Positions 48,086 to 59,833 are shown, counted from the first letter of the stretch. The stretch is DNA of 64,000 nucleotides from CAVXJN01 sp963762165 (GCA_963762165.1 CAVXJN010000001.1:496001-560000), one strand, 5' to 3'. Notes: a model not told the origin generated them from the letters alone. Made by a program: numbers and translations.

Positions 48086-49355
48086 TCAGAAGCGTCCGCT
48101 GGGCGCATTTGCCTCTCGGGCCAATATCGTGGACAGCGCTACGAATGTATAGAAAAGGTCGAAGTACGCCAGACTAGGAATGCGCCATAAACGTCATGTA
48201 ACCGATCAATGAGAATCTGAATAGCTTTCCGGATATCGCCGCATCCATGCGGCTCGCCTCGGGTTTCCCAACGCCTGAACGACCTTAGCTTGAAAAATGT
48301 CCGAACATGAGGGCAACAAACAGCGCCAACCGATAAATCCGTGTCGGCCTGAGCATTCTGGAAATAGATGCTATGCGCAGATCTCGCGCCATTATTCCAT
48401 TAACCAAGGCAAACCGTGTAATGAGCGAACTCATCTGCGCCAAAACCTATTCAAAGTTGAATCCAGCCCCAGTTAACGGTTCTTCCAGCGCGATGTTTTC
48501 TGCGATGCTCTCAAGCCTGGATGCGCTGCATCGCCGAGCCATCTTCGGTATAATCCAGCGTCTAACTCCGTCTGGCGAACCACGCGCCGGGCACAAAGTT
48601 CCTGCAACAGCACACCACTGATCACGAGTACAGCACCTAAAGTAAATATGCGCGCTTTGTATTTCCAAAATAAGGCCAATAAGACACAAACGAGCCCTAG
48701 AAGTGCGCCGCGGGAATAGGTAAATATAACGGCTAAAATCGTCAACCAAAACGTCGCATACAGAAGCCATCGTATTGGCGGCGCAATTCCTCTTTTGCAG
48801 CTCCAAGAAGCAACGGCAAAATCATCGTCAGCGCCAAACCAATGGAATTGTTATCTCCTATAAATGAGTTTTCTGGACCCCAAATTTTGAATTGGCCGCC
48901 CGTTGCAATCGAAAAAATTCCTCCCTGAACCCGTAGAAACCAAGCGAGAACAAAATCACGAGGATAAGGATACGAATGCGATCCTTGCCATAGATGACCA
49001 TGGGCATCACCGCGGTGAAAAGTAAAATCTTCATTACCTTTTCCCATTGCGGCCAAGCAAATTCAGGATACCATGCGAAAAGCGTCGTAACCGTCATTTG
49101 CGCCGCCAGCAGGAGTAAAAGCACCATTTCTCGCGTCCATGGGATTGCCCGGCGGTCTCGCGCGAGTAACAGCCCGGCCAATGTCGCTAGCCCGACGGCC
49201 ATTGCTACGGGGTACTGTTGGATGTTCCAAGATAGCTTGTGCGGGTTCATTAAACCGAGCCATGCCCATGTCAGCACGCCCACCCAGGGGCGCAGGAAGG
49301 CGATTGGAATGAGCGCGCCCAATATCGCCAAGAGCACGATGTCTCGTATACCCAC
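48086..49355 (-). CDS. O-glycosylation ligase, exosortase A-associated type, frameshifted
   Basis: GIRDIVLLAILGALIPIAFL followed by RPWVGVLTWAWLGLMNPHKL is the hallmark start of the exosortase-A-associated O-glycosylation ligase family. The rest lies in several frames: GPENSFIGDNNSIGLALTMI with LPLLLGAAKEE, TILAVIFTYSRGALLGLVCV, EPLTGAGFNF, GHGFIGWR-type loop and FRFSLIGYMTFMA. Breaks lie near 48900, 48760, 48570 and several points below 48450. The GTG start follows AGAGGGGAA. It would attach or polymerise the glycan on the periplasmic side. The gene starts 3 bp after the glycosyltransferase stop. Confidence 0.78.
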
Positions 49356-49358
49356 GGT

Positions 49359-50534
49359 TTATTCCCCTCTTCGACCTTCACTAACGACGTTCATCAGCGC
49401 CTCCAACTCAAGCGCTTTTCGGGCCCAAGTATAATTCTCGATCACAGTTTCGTGCGCTGCTTGGCCTATCGCTTCCTGTCTGGGGCGGTCCTGAAGAAGG
49501 TCCGCGATGGCTACCGCAAGGTCTTCTGTATTGTCACGAATAACAATGTTCTGCTCCCGACGCACTGCCAAACCGCCAGTTGCGGTTGACGTAGCTACTA
49601 CGGGCTTGGCCATAGCCCAGGCCTGGAGCAACTTGTTTTTAATCCCCGCCCCTTTCCGCATTGGACATACGAACACGGTCGCGCTATCTAGGTAAGACCG
49701 GACATCATCCACAAAACCCGTAACTTCAACATATTCACAAGCAAGCGCCTGAACTTCCGGCGCGGGGTCGCGCCCGACCAGCACGACGCGTGCAGTGGGG
49801 ACCCGTTGCCTAACCAGCGGCAACAACTCGAGTACCAGATACCGAGCCGCGTCCACGTTCGGCGGAAACTCCATCGAGCCTTCGAATACCAGCGTGGTAT
49901 CGTCCACCGGTGCACCCGTAGGTCGGAAATGTTCTTCGTCCACGCCGTTATGGATTACGTGCACTGGTGTCTTCGGGCACACACGCGCAAAACTGTCCCG
50001 ATCACGTTCGGACACGACCAAGCAAGCGTCCGCAGGCGCAAAAAAAAAGCGCTCCATGATCACATTTTCCAACAGACGCTTAGCGGCTCGCACTCGCGGC
50101 AACAATGCCTTCCGCGACTTGAATTCCCGCCATAGTTCCAGCACACCATCGTCCACAATATCCGCTAAAAAAGGCACCGGACAGGGACGCGGAACGCTGA
50201 TGACCGTATCCCAGCCCGACATCCATACCAGATCGTAGCGACCTTCCCTCAGGACACGACCCAGATACTCCGCAAACTCCGGATTTTCTGGAAGCATCTG
50301 TGAGGGGCGAAACGGAATTGAATAACCGAATTTACTTCCCACGAAAACAGGTCGAGAAAATGCTGTGATCGACCCAAAGAAACTAGTTATTTCCGAAGGC
50401 GGGCTCCCGTCTCCGTAACACAACAGATCAAAACTGTGCCGCGTACTAAGGTGCCGAACATAATGAAAGATCCGCAGATTTTGGCCGTTATATAACGGAT
50501 ACGGATATCGGTCGCAGAGAACGAGAATTTTCAT
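49359..50534 (-). CDS. Glycosyltransferase, PEP-CTERM/EpsH1-associated type
   Basis: 391 residues, intact. MKILVLCDRYPYPLYNGQNL opens the GT-B N-terminal domain, and the C-terminal donor domain shows VHVIHNGVDEEHFRPT, FEGSMEFPPNVDAARYLV and PMRKGAGIKNKLLQAWAMAK. This is the layout of the sugar transferase family regularly found beside epsH (stp1-type). The ATG at 50534 is preferred over an upstream start at 50600 because the conserved MKILVL begins there. It likely adds one sugar to the repeat unit in the cytoplasm. The O-glycosylation ligase gene follows after 3 bp. Confidence 0.85.
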   Translation of the reverse strand: MKILVLCDRYPYPLYNGQNLRIFHYVRHLSTRHSFDLLCYGDGSPPSEITSFFGSITAFSRPVFVGSKFGYSIPFRPSQMLPENPEFAEYLGRVLREGRYDLVWMSGWDTVISVPRPCPVPFLADIVDDGVLELWREFKSRKALLPRVRAAKRLLENVIMERFFFAPADACLVVSERDRDSFARVCPKTPVHVIHNGVDEEHFRPTGAPVDDTTLVFEGSMEFPPNVDAARYLVLELLPLVRQRVPTARVVLVGRDPAPEVQALACEYVEVTGFVDDVRSYLDSATVFVCPMRKGAGIKNKLLQAWAMAKPVVATSTATGGLAVRREQNIVIRDNTEDLAVAIADLLQDRPRQEAIGQAAHETVIENYTWARKALELEALMNVVSEGRRGE

Positions 50535-50611
50535 GCCTTTAGCGCTCTGACACACACATAGCTCGGACCGGAGTCCGCAAATTTTTTCTCCCCTAGGCAA
50601 GTCGAGGACAT

Positions 50612-53093
50612 CTAGTGAAGCTTCGAGTCCGCGAAACCTGGTCTAAACACCGGTCTCGGCGGTAGATTGTATGGCTCGTTAATCGTGTCCCCGTCGCGGG
50701 TATGCCGCTCGGGCGCTTCCCGGGGCCACTTTTTACTCTGACCGCTTCCGACAGATGCCTCCTCTTCCACGTGCTTCAACTCCTGGCTTGCCTGTTTCAT
50801 CGGCTCCGCTGGACGTTCTTCAGACGCCGGCGGCTCCGCCACGGGCATGTGCGCTGCCCTGCGCGGTAGCACACGGCTCGACGAAAGCGGTAGAAACGAG
50901 AGATCTATCAGGTAAAACTTGTTGAACCAAGTGCCCCACTTCTTCTGCTGTCCGAATACAAAGATTTCTTTCCTGTATTCGTTGACTGTCCATGAAGTGC
51001 CGTAATCTGGTTCCATCACGTCGGATGTCCGCACGGCTGCCATCGCCACGGTGTTCGTCACGAGGTCATATACTTTCAGATCTGTCTGCTTCGGTTTATT
51101 CCACGGTGGAAACGTTACTAAATACTGGCCATAGCGTAAGCCATTATATCCTTTGTTACCGGCGGTGCTCACAAGATGCAACTTGTTATCGTCAAGGTTA
51201 TACCTGAACAACCTTCCTTCCGCTGCGTCGTTCACATACACATCCCGCCCCGACCACCTGGGGCTTCGAGAACCGAAAGTTCAAGTCTCCCGGGAAATCT
51301 CCGCCGTTGTGGCGCTTGATTCGCCATTGCCCAGCTTTTATGTCGAAAATCGCAGTCTTGTTCGAGCCAATCCTGAAAAGCGCATCAGTTTGGGGAAGAT
51401 AAGCGGCAAAATAGTTTGGATCGCCACCGAGCGGCTCTCCTTGCTTGCGCCCTGGATAGTGATCCGGTCCAGTTTGCCTAGGGTGGTTGAACTTTCCATT
51501 CTTGGGATCGAAGAAAAGTACTTGCCATCGGTAGTAGGTGCCTTTGTCGCACAATTCTTCATTCGACGGCATCATCCCAGGTGTAAACCAGAACCCACCG
51601 CGTGTGGCATCAAAGTTCCACCCAACGACGTCGGGATGCCGCCAACTGAACTCACCGTTACCGACACAGTAATTCAACTCTTTGCGCCATGTATTCGACT
51701 TCGGTTCCCAAGACCAGATTTCCTGTCGGTAGGACTGCATTCCCGGCGTGCCTCCATAGTCACCACCGGCACTGTAATAGCGCTTGTTTACAGGATCATA
51801 TGCCCAAGATATGTGTTTCGCCGACTGCGCGGGCGCCATGTTGTAACTATTGTCGTCAGTGCCTTGAGGCATGGTGATCGCCGTGATCTTCGGCTTTGCA
51901 TAACGCTTTGCAGCCACGATAAAGCGATAGATCCGATTCGTTTCTTTGTTTCCGGAAGGATCAGCGTCATGCCACAACCTCGCCATTACCAGATACCGTC
52001 CAAATGCGTGAGCGACCGTAGGCTGAGATGATGGAGGAAGCGGGACTTGCTCACTGATATCCTGCCACTTATTCGTCTCGAGGTTATACACAAAAACCGC
52101 TCTTTCCTCCCCACCGGAGACGAGCACTGCCAGATTCGTAGAAGGGTCAAAAGCCGCCGCATTCCATACCCCGGGGCGAGGCATCGGAGCCATCTGCTTC
52201 CACTGGCCATTCTCGACGTTATAACGCCACACTTGGTCGGTTCCCCCGCCGGTGCCGCGGCGTCCTCCGAACATGTAAAAACAGGACCCGGCACCGATTG
52301 CCCCGTTCCGGTTACGCGAAAGTTTTCCGGGGGAAGCATGATCAATTCGAGTCAACTCGAATTTGTAACTCGGGTCTTTGGACGGACGCATCACCCAAAG
52401 GGAATCTACAGGTGAACTATATATTGTTCCGCCATAGGCAATCCCGAAACCGGGGCGAGGCCCTTCTCGGTCCGGATCGACCCACGCATGTGCAGCATTC
52501 ATGGCCCACGCGGCTTTTTGATTCCAACCCGAAGGGACTTTCAGATAGCCTTGAGAACCGACGTCACTGAACTCCCTCCACGCGACGGTCCACTTTTCGA
52601 GTTTCGTGTTGTAAACGCCCCCAAACATAATATCGCCTGCAGGCTTGCCCATGATCACCATCTCGTGACGGTCAGGAATGAACCATTGAATATGGTTGTC
52701 CCGGTTCGTCACGATTTTACAACTTGCGGGATCGTCCGGACAAAAGACCTCTTTCGCCTTCTTCGACCAAGTTTTCGTTTTTCGATCGTACTCTGAACCA
52801 ACGTCCGGATGTATTCTCAACCACTTATCCGAGGCTACGTCGTAGATTCGAATGGAATTGTTACCTTGTGCATCATGGCTGTTCCCGCCCCACGGCATCA
52901 CATGTTGTTGGTCGATCGCACGCATCGAAAACCACCCGTGCCCGTAGTTTTCCGGATCGTTCGCGCCCCGCCCTTCCCAAACGACTTGGATGCCATCGAC
53001 CCCACGCTCCGCCACTCCGCACGCCCTATTAAATTCTCCGGCGAACGCGATACCTTGCATCCAGACTAAAAGTAATACTGCGATTTTATCCAT
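50612..53093 (-). CDS. Large exported kelch-type beta-propeller protein, one frameshift
   Basis: A signal peptide (DKIAVLLLVWMQGIAFAGEF) is followed by propeller blades over about 730 residues (NNSIRIYDVASDKWLRIHPD; GTDQVWRYNVENGQWKQMAP; AVFVYNLETNKWQDIS; RLFRYNLDDNKLHLVS) and a Pro/Glu-rich tail ending VFRPGFADSKLH. Near 51245 GGGG in place of GGG shifts the frame; correcting it joins the two halves into about 826 residues. No PEP-CTERM signal follows. The start at 53093 lies within the end of the sulfotransferase gene (28 bp overlap). Function is not recognisable; binding or oxidising the locus' polysaccharide is a reasonable guess only. Confidence 0.7.
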
Positions 53094-53977
53094 AGCGTGC
53101 AAACGTTCAGGGGCCCCGAGCCCGGTGTTTCTTCGTAACCATATTGCAGAATGAGGTCGTTATATCTTTCCTTAAAATATGCGATGTGGCGCTCCGTGAA
53201 ATGGTCTTTCCAATCACCGGCAACGCCTTTCCGGTAATGGCTCCTCACGTCCTCCTGCCCCAACCTCCTGCCTTTGGTCTTACGCACAAATCCATGTTCC
53301 CATAGGATACCCAAAAAGCGTTCGGCAGGGATCCGCTTCGGTGCGGACGGGATTGAAAGTTTGTCCTTCGATAAATGCTCGATTTTGCGCAGCAGCTTGC
53401 TCACGAAATAGACAGAGCGTTTTGACGCTGTGTAATCTTCGTCGTCGATTAGTTCCAGGTATTCGAAGACCTTCAACATCTCTTGATATGGCGACGTGGT
53501 CGAATCCTCCATTTTGAGTTGCAGGATGCCATCCACTTGTTGCGGCCACGTGCGCATCTCATCAAAATGATCAGCTAACCAGTCTATCTCAAGCATGATT
53601 CCGTCTTCTTCCGATGCTTCCTGCAATCGGGCCCTGTGTTGCTGCATAGCCGGCCAGGTACTGACCTCGTGACTGTGCTTGTGAGAAAAGTAGGCTGAAA
53701 CACAAATATCACGCGGGTCGCGTACAACATGGAAACCTCGCACTTGCCCGAGCGCTTTCACTTGCCGATAGTCGGCGTTGGTATAGGCGATAAAATCCAG
53801 TTCTTGATCACGCGTGTACGCGTTGAGATCGTCACCTACGTGCGCGGCTTTGTATACGATTCGGTACTTCAATTTCAATTCGCGGCAAACTTCACCGCAA
53901 ATCACCTGAAACCAAGTACTTCCGCATTTGTGGTGCCCAAAATAGCCCAATATGGGGTTCCTGCGTTCGCCTACCAT
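53066..53977 (-). CDS. PAPS-dependent sulfotransferase
   Basis: 303 residues in one frame. PAPS loop GYFGHHKCGSTWFQVICGEV and 3'-phosphate site VVRDPRDICVSAYFSHKHSH are both complete. The C-terminal KGVAGDWKDHFTERHIAYFK matches the KxGxxGDWKxxFT motif of the Sulfotransfer_1 family. This is the best preserved of the three sulfotransferases here. Its ATG is 3 bp beyond the stop of the preceding glycosyltransferase gene, so the two are coupled. The acceptor is probably a sugar of the exported polysaccharide (inference). Confidence 0.88.
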   Translation of the reverse strand: MVGERRNPILGYFGHHKCGSTWFQVICGEVCRELKLKYRIVYKAAHVGDDLNAYTRDQELDFIAYTNADYRQVKALGQVRGFHVVRDPRDICVSAYFSHKHSHEVSTWPAMQQHRARLQEASEEDGIMLEIDWLADHFDEMRTWPQQVDGILQLKMEDSTTSPYQEMLKVFEYLELIDDEDYTASKRSVYFVSKLLRKIEHLSKDKLSIPSAPKRIPAERFLGILWEHGFVRKTKGRRLGQEDVRSHYRKGVAGDWKDHFTERHIAYFKERYNDLILQYGYEETPGSGPLNVCTLWIKSQYYF

Positions 53978-53980
53978 CCT

Positions 53981-55454
53981 TCACATACCACCTGTCGTTG
54001 TGTCTGTTATTACATTCGCACTCTCGCTGAGTATAGAAGCGAACGCGGCCGATAGTTCTTTCCGCTCGAATTGCTTGATATACGCCCAGTTTGGCTCAAT
54101 AGACGGTACGCCATCGGTAATAATCCGCTCTAAAAACTTCGCGCAATTTTCCACGTCGCCATGCTGGATCACAGTGGCAAGCCCGGATGGGCCCAAGATC
54201 TCCGCTTGCACTGAAGATTCGGGTAATAGCGCTAGAATGGGTTTCCCAACCGCCATATATTCGAAAGATTTACCTCGAATGGTTTCGTCGTGTGGCGGCG
54301 CGGACAATATCAGCAAGACATCGGCCGCTTGTTGCTCTTTCAAACAATCGCGGTGAGACATAACGCCTAGAAATTCTACTACCCCCTCCAGTGCTTCTGT
54401 GCGCATGAACTCTCTCAAGTGCCCCCAGTCTTCGCCACCCGGACCGATCAATTTTACACGCAGGCTCGCTCTGACCCGTGAAGCGCCCATTTTGCGTGCG
54501 ACGTTCGATAATGCTTGTGCCACTGGCATTGGGCTCTCACCTTCATGGATAGCGCCGGTGTACAACAATGTGATGGGTAGCTCGCCGACTGCTTTTGCCC
54601 CCAACTCTGTAGTCGAGTTCATCAGGTGTTGGTCGTAACCGTTCGTTATCACGCTCACCTTTGGGCTAACCCACGGGCCGTATCGGCGTACGAAAATTGG
54701 CTCCCAACCGGGTGATGCGAACACTAGGCGGTCGCAATTGCGGACCACCGCAGCCTCGTATTTTCGGTCGAGATAATGATGCCAACGGTACGGTAAGTTT
54801 CGATAAGGCCGACCAACCCAAAGATCGCGGAAATCCGCGACCCAAGGAATGCCGAACCTTTGTTGCAACGCCAGGCCAACAAAATGGGCGGAAAACGGTG
54901 GCGAACTGGTCACCACGGCGTCGAAGTGCCGAGCGCGGGCTAGCCGGGTCGCAGTGCTCACGGCGGCGGACGCCCAAATCCGACGGGGATCGGGAACATA
55001 AAATGCGCGCTCAGCGATGACGGCAAGCTGCCATAATGCCCCGGCGATCCGTTTCCAAGCCGACCGAGCGACTGGCTTTCCGCCATCTGCCCCGTCGACC
55101 GATGGACTATACTGTTTTGTTTTGCTGGGTTTTTTTCCGCGGGCCCGGCGCATCATTGCCTGGAGCCCGGGGCTTTTCTACCCGGATCGTCTCGATTTCG
55201 CCATCACCCTGCCACGACGACTCTATGAGCGCCATGTCTTCAATCGCCAACGTCAGTACCACGGGCTGCCATCCGTACGTGGGGAGATATTTCGCGAAAG
55301 CTTCGATCCGACGCGTGTTTGTGCCAGCCAGCGGCGGATAATCGGTCGTTACTAACAATACACACCGCCGGCTTTCCTCGGACGGCTGCGGAGAGTCCTG
55401 ATGTACCGATTGTCGAATATCGGTCTCGATACTATTACTATTATTGGTTAACAA
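53981..55454 (-). CDS. Glycosyltransferase family 4 type, one frameshift
   Basis: The N-terminal half is in one frame (CVLLVTTDYPPLAGTNTRRI with EAFAKYLPTYGWQPVVLTL). After a break near 55140, in a run of A, the rest is in another (DAVVTSSPPFSAHFVGLALQ; VADFRDLWVGRPYRNLPYRW; VSVITNGYDQHLMN; KSFEYMAVGKPILALLPESS). GT-B fold, donor-site Glu in KSFEYMAVGKP. The TTG at 55454 with GGGGAG upstream is the most likely start. It is divergent from the TPR gene. Confidence 0.78.
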
Positions 55455-55489
55455 CGTTCGCTCCCCAAACCCCGACGATGGAGTACCGT

Positions 55490-56064
55490 ATGCGCGCTTT
55501 GTTTCGAATTTCGTTCCTTTTCGTACTGCTATGCCCGGCGGCTGCATTCGCGATTGCGAGCCCGCATAACTATTACAGCAATGACCATACTGAAAAATTA
55601 CTGCATATGGTCGAAAAAGTATCATTTGCCGCCTGCACGGGAAAAAATGCAAAGCCCCGGCACAATCAAATGGGCGCTGGCAGATGTCGAGTTTGTACTT
55701 GCGTATTTCCCTAATCATCCGCAGGCGCTATCGCTCGCCACCGAAATCGCCCGGCGTATGGGGAGCCCCAAGCAAGCCGACCGCTACTACGAAAAAGCTA
55801 TACAGCTTTACCCTGGTTCGGCACAGACGTGGATGCTATACGGAATACAGTTACATAGGACCGGACGGCTTGAAGACGCCATAAAAAAATATCGCAAGGC
55901 CCTCAAGCTGGACAACAACCTCGCGGAAGCGCACTACAACCTTGGCCTTGCTCTCTTAAAAGTCGGTCGTGTGGAAGAAGCCCAACAACATGCCGACAAA
56001 GCCTACGCGATGGGCTACCCATTGCCCAGGTCTGAGAGACGAACTCAAGGCACGAGGTCATTGA
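55490..56064 (+). CDS. Exported TPR protein of the XrtA locus, two single-base insertions
   Basis: A signal peptide (RALFRISFLFVLLCPAAAFA) leads into NDHTEKLLHMVEK. An extra A in GAAAAAG near 55615 shifts the frame; the other frame continues as YHLPPAREKMQSPGTIKWAL and TPR units (ADRYYEKAIQLYPGSAQTW; LEDAIKKYRKALKLDNNLAE). A second extra base (CCC) near 56025 hides the usual end GYPLPGLRDELKARGH with TGA at 56062-56064. About 190 residues after repair. Small TPR proteins of this kind accompany PrsT in many exosortase loci. Confidence 0.75.
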
Positions 56065-56205
56065 AGCAATTTACAGATTACAGATCCATGATGCGTCGAT
56101 TCCGCTTCCCGTCGACACTACCGGATGCGTTTACGCATGCCGCGACGTGACTCACGACATACCGATATTTTCCGGACCGCTCAGGCGGGATATTTTCGAC
56201 CCGTT

Positions 56206-57490
56206 CTACATTGACTTGCTCCAGCGGTCTCCGAGCCGCCGCTTAAATCCAGCCTCGATTTCCGCAGCGACATCAGCAGTGTAGGTTTTGCTGGGCACTA
56301 TGAGCACCTTAATACAATCGATGGTTTCCTGGACGATTTTAAATGCTTCTATCTCCGGCAGTTCCCGGACGACATAGATCAGTGACAAACCGTGCATGAC
56401 AGTACCATCGTAAGCGACAACGAAATCGGTAGTTCGTCCTTGAACTCCTTTAAAAGCGGCAAGCCTCGACCACATCTGCAAGACCTGGCAAACGAAGCCA
56501 CATCGCCGGTTTTGTACCGAATAAAAGGAAAATCGCCATGTGCGCAAATGGGTGATCACGATTTCGCCCGCGGCCCCCGCAGCACGGGCTCGCCCGATTT
56601 ATCAACAATTTCGACAATTAGGTCGTCGCCGGTAATATGCATTCCGCCTTCAGGGCACTCGTGGGCGACGAACCCCGCGTCGCGACCACCGTATCCATTA
56701 GCGACCACGCATTCAAATGCACTGCTCGATCTTTTCTTTTTGATCCGCGTACAAATGTTCTGCGGTCACGAATGCGACTTTCACGCCTAAATCTGTCAGC
56801 ACTTCGCCGTGCTTTAAAGCGTAGTCACGCGATGCGGGCTATGGCAGATGGGTAACCAAACAACATTGTCGGCTTCGCCGTCTCAGTATGCATTTATAAA
56901 CGCCCGCAAATTCGATTGGCTCATCTCGAACGCGGGCAACAACCTGCTGCGCAGCACTCGATCACGAAGACGCCTAAGGTCGATCCTGTGCGTCTAACTC
57001 GATCGGAGAACCCCATACGACGGCTTCGTCTATCTCCGATATCAACCCCCCACCACCGTGTCGCGCGCCACTTCGCAGCAACGTCATGACTGACGCGTTC
57101 GTGACCGATCAGAAATGTCAAGGGTTCTCCGGTAGATCCTCCCGTGCTGCAAGGCGTTGTAGCGCCCGCGTCTCCTGCTTTTAACGCTTGAGAATGTTCT
57201 CGGATCATCGCTTTTGTCAGGAAAGGAATTTTTCGTAAATCGACCTCAGCGCGTATATCTGTCGCCGACAGCCCCAGGTGACCAAATAAATCTCGATAAT
57301 ACGGCACATGTTCTACGGCGTGGTGAATGAACTTGGCAAGTTCCGCATTCCGGTACTTGGCGAGGTCTTGCGAACTCCACCACTGCATTTCTTCCATGCG
57401 CCGACGGACGCTTAACGTTCCATGCCCTTTCAAACGTTCGTGGAGCGGAAATACTAGCCCCGAAACGAGACGAGTGTATGCGCTAGGCAT
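56206..57490 (-). CDS. CapK/phenylacetate-CoA-ligase-like adenylate-forming protein, frameshifted
   Basis: The ATG at 57490 overlaps the stop of the upstream glycosyltransferase. The start is MPSAYTRLVSGLVFPLHERL. AMP-binding motif: TPCSTGGSTGEPLTFLIGHE. The frame breaks near 57000 and several times to 56540. The C-terminus is readable again: FKGVQGRTTDFVVAYDGTVM, HGLSLIYVVRELPEIEAFKI, ending GDRWSKSM. Such proteins in capsule and EPS loci probably activate an acyl or amino-acid group to decorate the sugar. Confidence 0.75.
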
Positions 57491-58600
57491 CCTGGCACCC
57501 ATCCTTATGTTTGGGTCGTGCATCAAGCACATGGTCATAGACTGACAGCAGCTTCTCGCGGACATCCGTCCATTCGAACTGCTTGACGAAGCGGCGCCCA
57601 GCCTTCACCATCCGTCTGCGATCGGTATCATTGCTCCAAAGAAATTCAATTGCTTTCGCCAGCTGCTCGACATCTCCGACTGGCGCGAGCAGTGCGTGTT
57701 CTCCATCTTTTACTAAAAAAGGAATTCCACCGACTGCAGTGCTTACGATCGGCACGCCGCTCGCGAGTGCCTCCAAAAACGAAACTGGCATGTTGTCAAC
57801 TCGACTCGTGTTAAGCATAAGGTCCGCATCGCGATACATGTCTGGAATAACATCGTTGTCGAGCCTTCCAGCAAAGGTAACTGCGTCACTGATCCCCAAG
57901 TCTTCGGCGAGCTGCGCCAATGCGGCTCGTTCTGGCCCCTCTCCCGCGACCGTAAGAAAAGCATCCGGCCAGCGGTTTCTTACGCGTGCAAACACCCGAA
58001 GAGCCGTCGAAATGTCGTAGATTTTCTCCAGATTTCGGGTAACGATTATGTGCGGGCCGCGGCGCCTGCGACTTTGGGGGTCTCTGTACTCTGGATAGAA
58101 CCGCGTCAAATCCACAATATTAGGTACGACGATCGACTCGATACCCCATCGACTGAACACCTCACGGAGGTATTCCGAGGGTACAATTATCGCCGAAGCC
58201 CGATTCAAAGTGGGCTTTACGACTTTGAATGCGCGCGAAAAAAAATCGCTAGCGCCCCCACCCCGATAGTTCACGACCACGGGTCGTCCACGCAAGGTAG
58301 CGATCCAAATTGCAGGAGCTGCAAACAGATGCCACGACCATCCAGAGTTCGCCATGACGTGAAAAAGACTGGCGTCCCGTGCTGTTCTCCAAAGACGTAT
58401 AAGATATGGGACAAGCCTAAATATCGCTCGAAGTCCGCGGACCCGTTCGACCCATTTCGGACGATATGCCTCGTTGACGCGTATAAGGTCTACTCGGATA
58501 CCTTCACGGCGGTCAACAAATGATTAAGCTGCTTGGTTTGATTTGCCATACCACCGCTGGGCGGTGGCAGAGGACCCACGAGTGCAACGCTCAGTCTCAC
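57483..58600 (-). CDS. Glycosyltransferase family 4, XrtA-locus type, one frameshift
   Basis: A GTG at 58600, overlapping the previous stop as GTGA, opens RLSVALVGPLPPPSGGMANQ with TKQLNHLL. Near 58515 the frame changes; then RVNEAYRPKWVERVRGLRAI and LFHVMANSGWSWHLFAAPAI follow, and the donor domain shows ITRNLEKIYDISTALRVFAR with SFLEALASGVPIVSTAVGGI. This conserved design is a regular member of exosortase A clusters. It ends 8 bp inside the CapK-like gene. Confidence 0.85.
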
Positions 58601-59830
58601 GAGCAACAATCCACTTCTTCTTCACCTACGAACGGATAGACCTTACGGTATCGAAGTATGCTATTGGCCCAATTGCGCTCAGATTCAACGAATCTGCGGC
58701 CGGCCGCACGGCGCTCCGCCCAACATTCGGGCGATTTGAGCAATTTTACCACGGCGGACGAGAGGCCCTTTACGTCGCCCGCCCGAAACAACGAACCTGT
58801 TTGGCCGTCCCGGATCAACTCGCGATGGCCTCCGACGTCTGAGGCAATCGAGCAGCTTGCCTTGGGCCATCGCTTCAAGCGGCTTGAGCGGCGTGACCAA
58901 GTCGGTTAATCGCATGGGCAGTCGAGGATAAACTAAAACATCAATTAAATCATAGTATTGCCGAACCTTCTCGTGCGGCACCCGGCCTACAAAAGACACG
59001 TGGGAGTCCAAATTCAGCGAAGTCACCAAATTTCTTAGCTGGGTGTCTTGGGGGCCGCCTCCCACCAGTAACAAATGGACGCCCGGTATACCATTGAGAA
59101 TATCTGGCAACGCCTGCAACAAAAGATTCAACCCTTCGTAGGCGTAGAACGATCCTACGAACCCAATCACGGTCTTGCCTCGCAAACCCAACGATTCACG
59201 CAACGCGGGGTCTACTCCCGAGCAGAACCGGAACTGATCCGGATCAACGGCGTTGGGCACGACGGTGATCTTGGCCGGTGTAATACCACGTCCGGCGATT
59301 TCGTTACGGAGACCTTCGCATATTGTCACCACCGCATCTGCTCGCTTTAGCACCCGACTTTCCAAGGCCCTTGTAAGGCGGTACCGCAAACCCCACTCGG
59401 CGCTGGTACCGTGATCGACCGCCGCGTCTTCCCAAAAAGCGCGAACTTCATAGACCACCGGTAAGTTGAATTTTTTGGCCGCACGCAGTGCAGCCTCACC
59501 GTTAAGTGCCGGCGAATGTGCATGCAACACGTCGGGGCGAACTACCGGAATCAATTCCTGTAAGCGCTTCGCCGTCGCGTCTATTATGGCTAACTGATTG
59601 AGTATCGGCAGACGCGCGAGCGCGCCAGTCGGCGACGGCGTGCGGTAAAACTTGAGCCCATCAATCTCTTCTTCGAGCCCCACTGCACCGGCTGCCTCGT
59701 TATGTTTCGGGCTAGTCAGGTGGTATGTTTCCCACCCCAACTCGCGTTGTCCCCGCAAGATCGCCCGGCTACGAAACGTGTAGCCGCTGTGAAGCGGTAT
59801 CGAATGATCAAAAATATGCAGTATTCGCAC
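58597..59830 (-). CDS. Exosortase A-associated glycosyltransferase (Daro_2409 type), one frameshift
   Basis: MRILHIFDHSIPLHSGYTFR followed by SRAILRGQRELGWETYHLTS is the characteristic start of the exosortase-A-associated GT4 family. The donor domain gives ITVVPNAVDPDQFRFC and VGFVGSFYAYEGLNLLLQAL. Near 58860 the frame shifts; the correct end reads IASDVGGHRELIRDGQTGSL through GEEEVDCCS to the TGA at 58597. The ATG lies 3 bp after the amidotransferase stop. Confidence 0.88.
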
Positions 59831-59833
59831 CGA

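Noticed and set aside
51153..52031. 292-codon plus-strand frame across the large kelch gene
   Set aside because: Antisense to a gene with clear propeller repeats; no homology.
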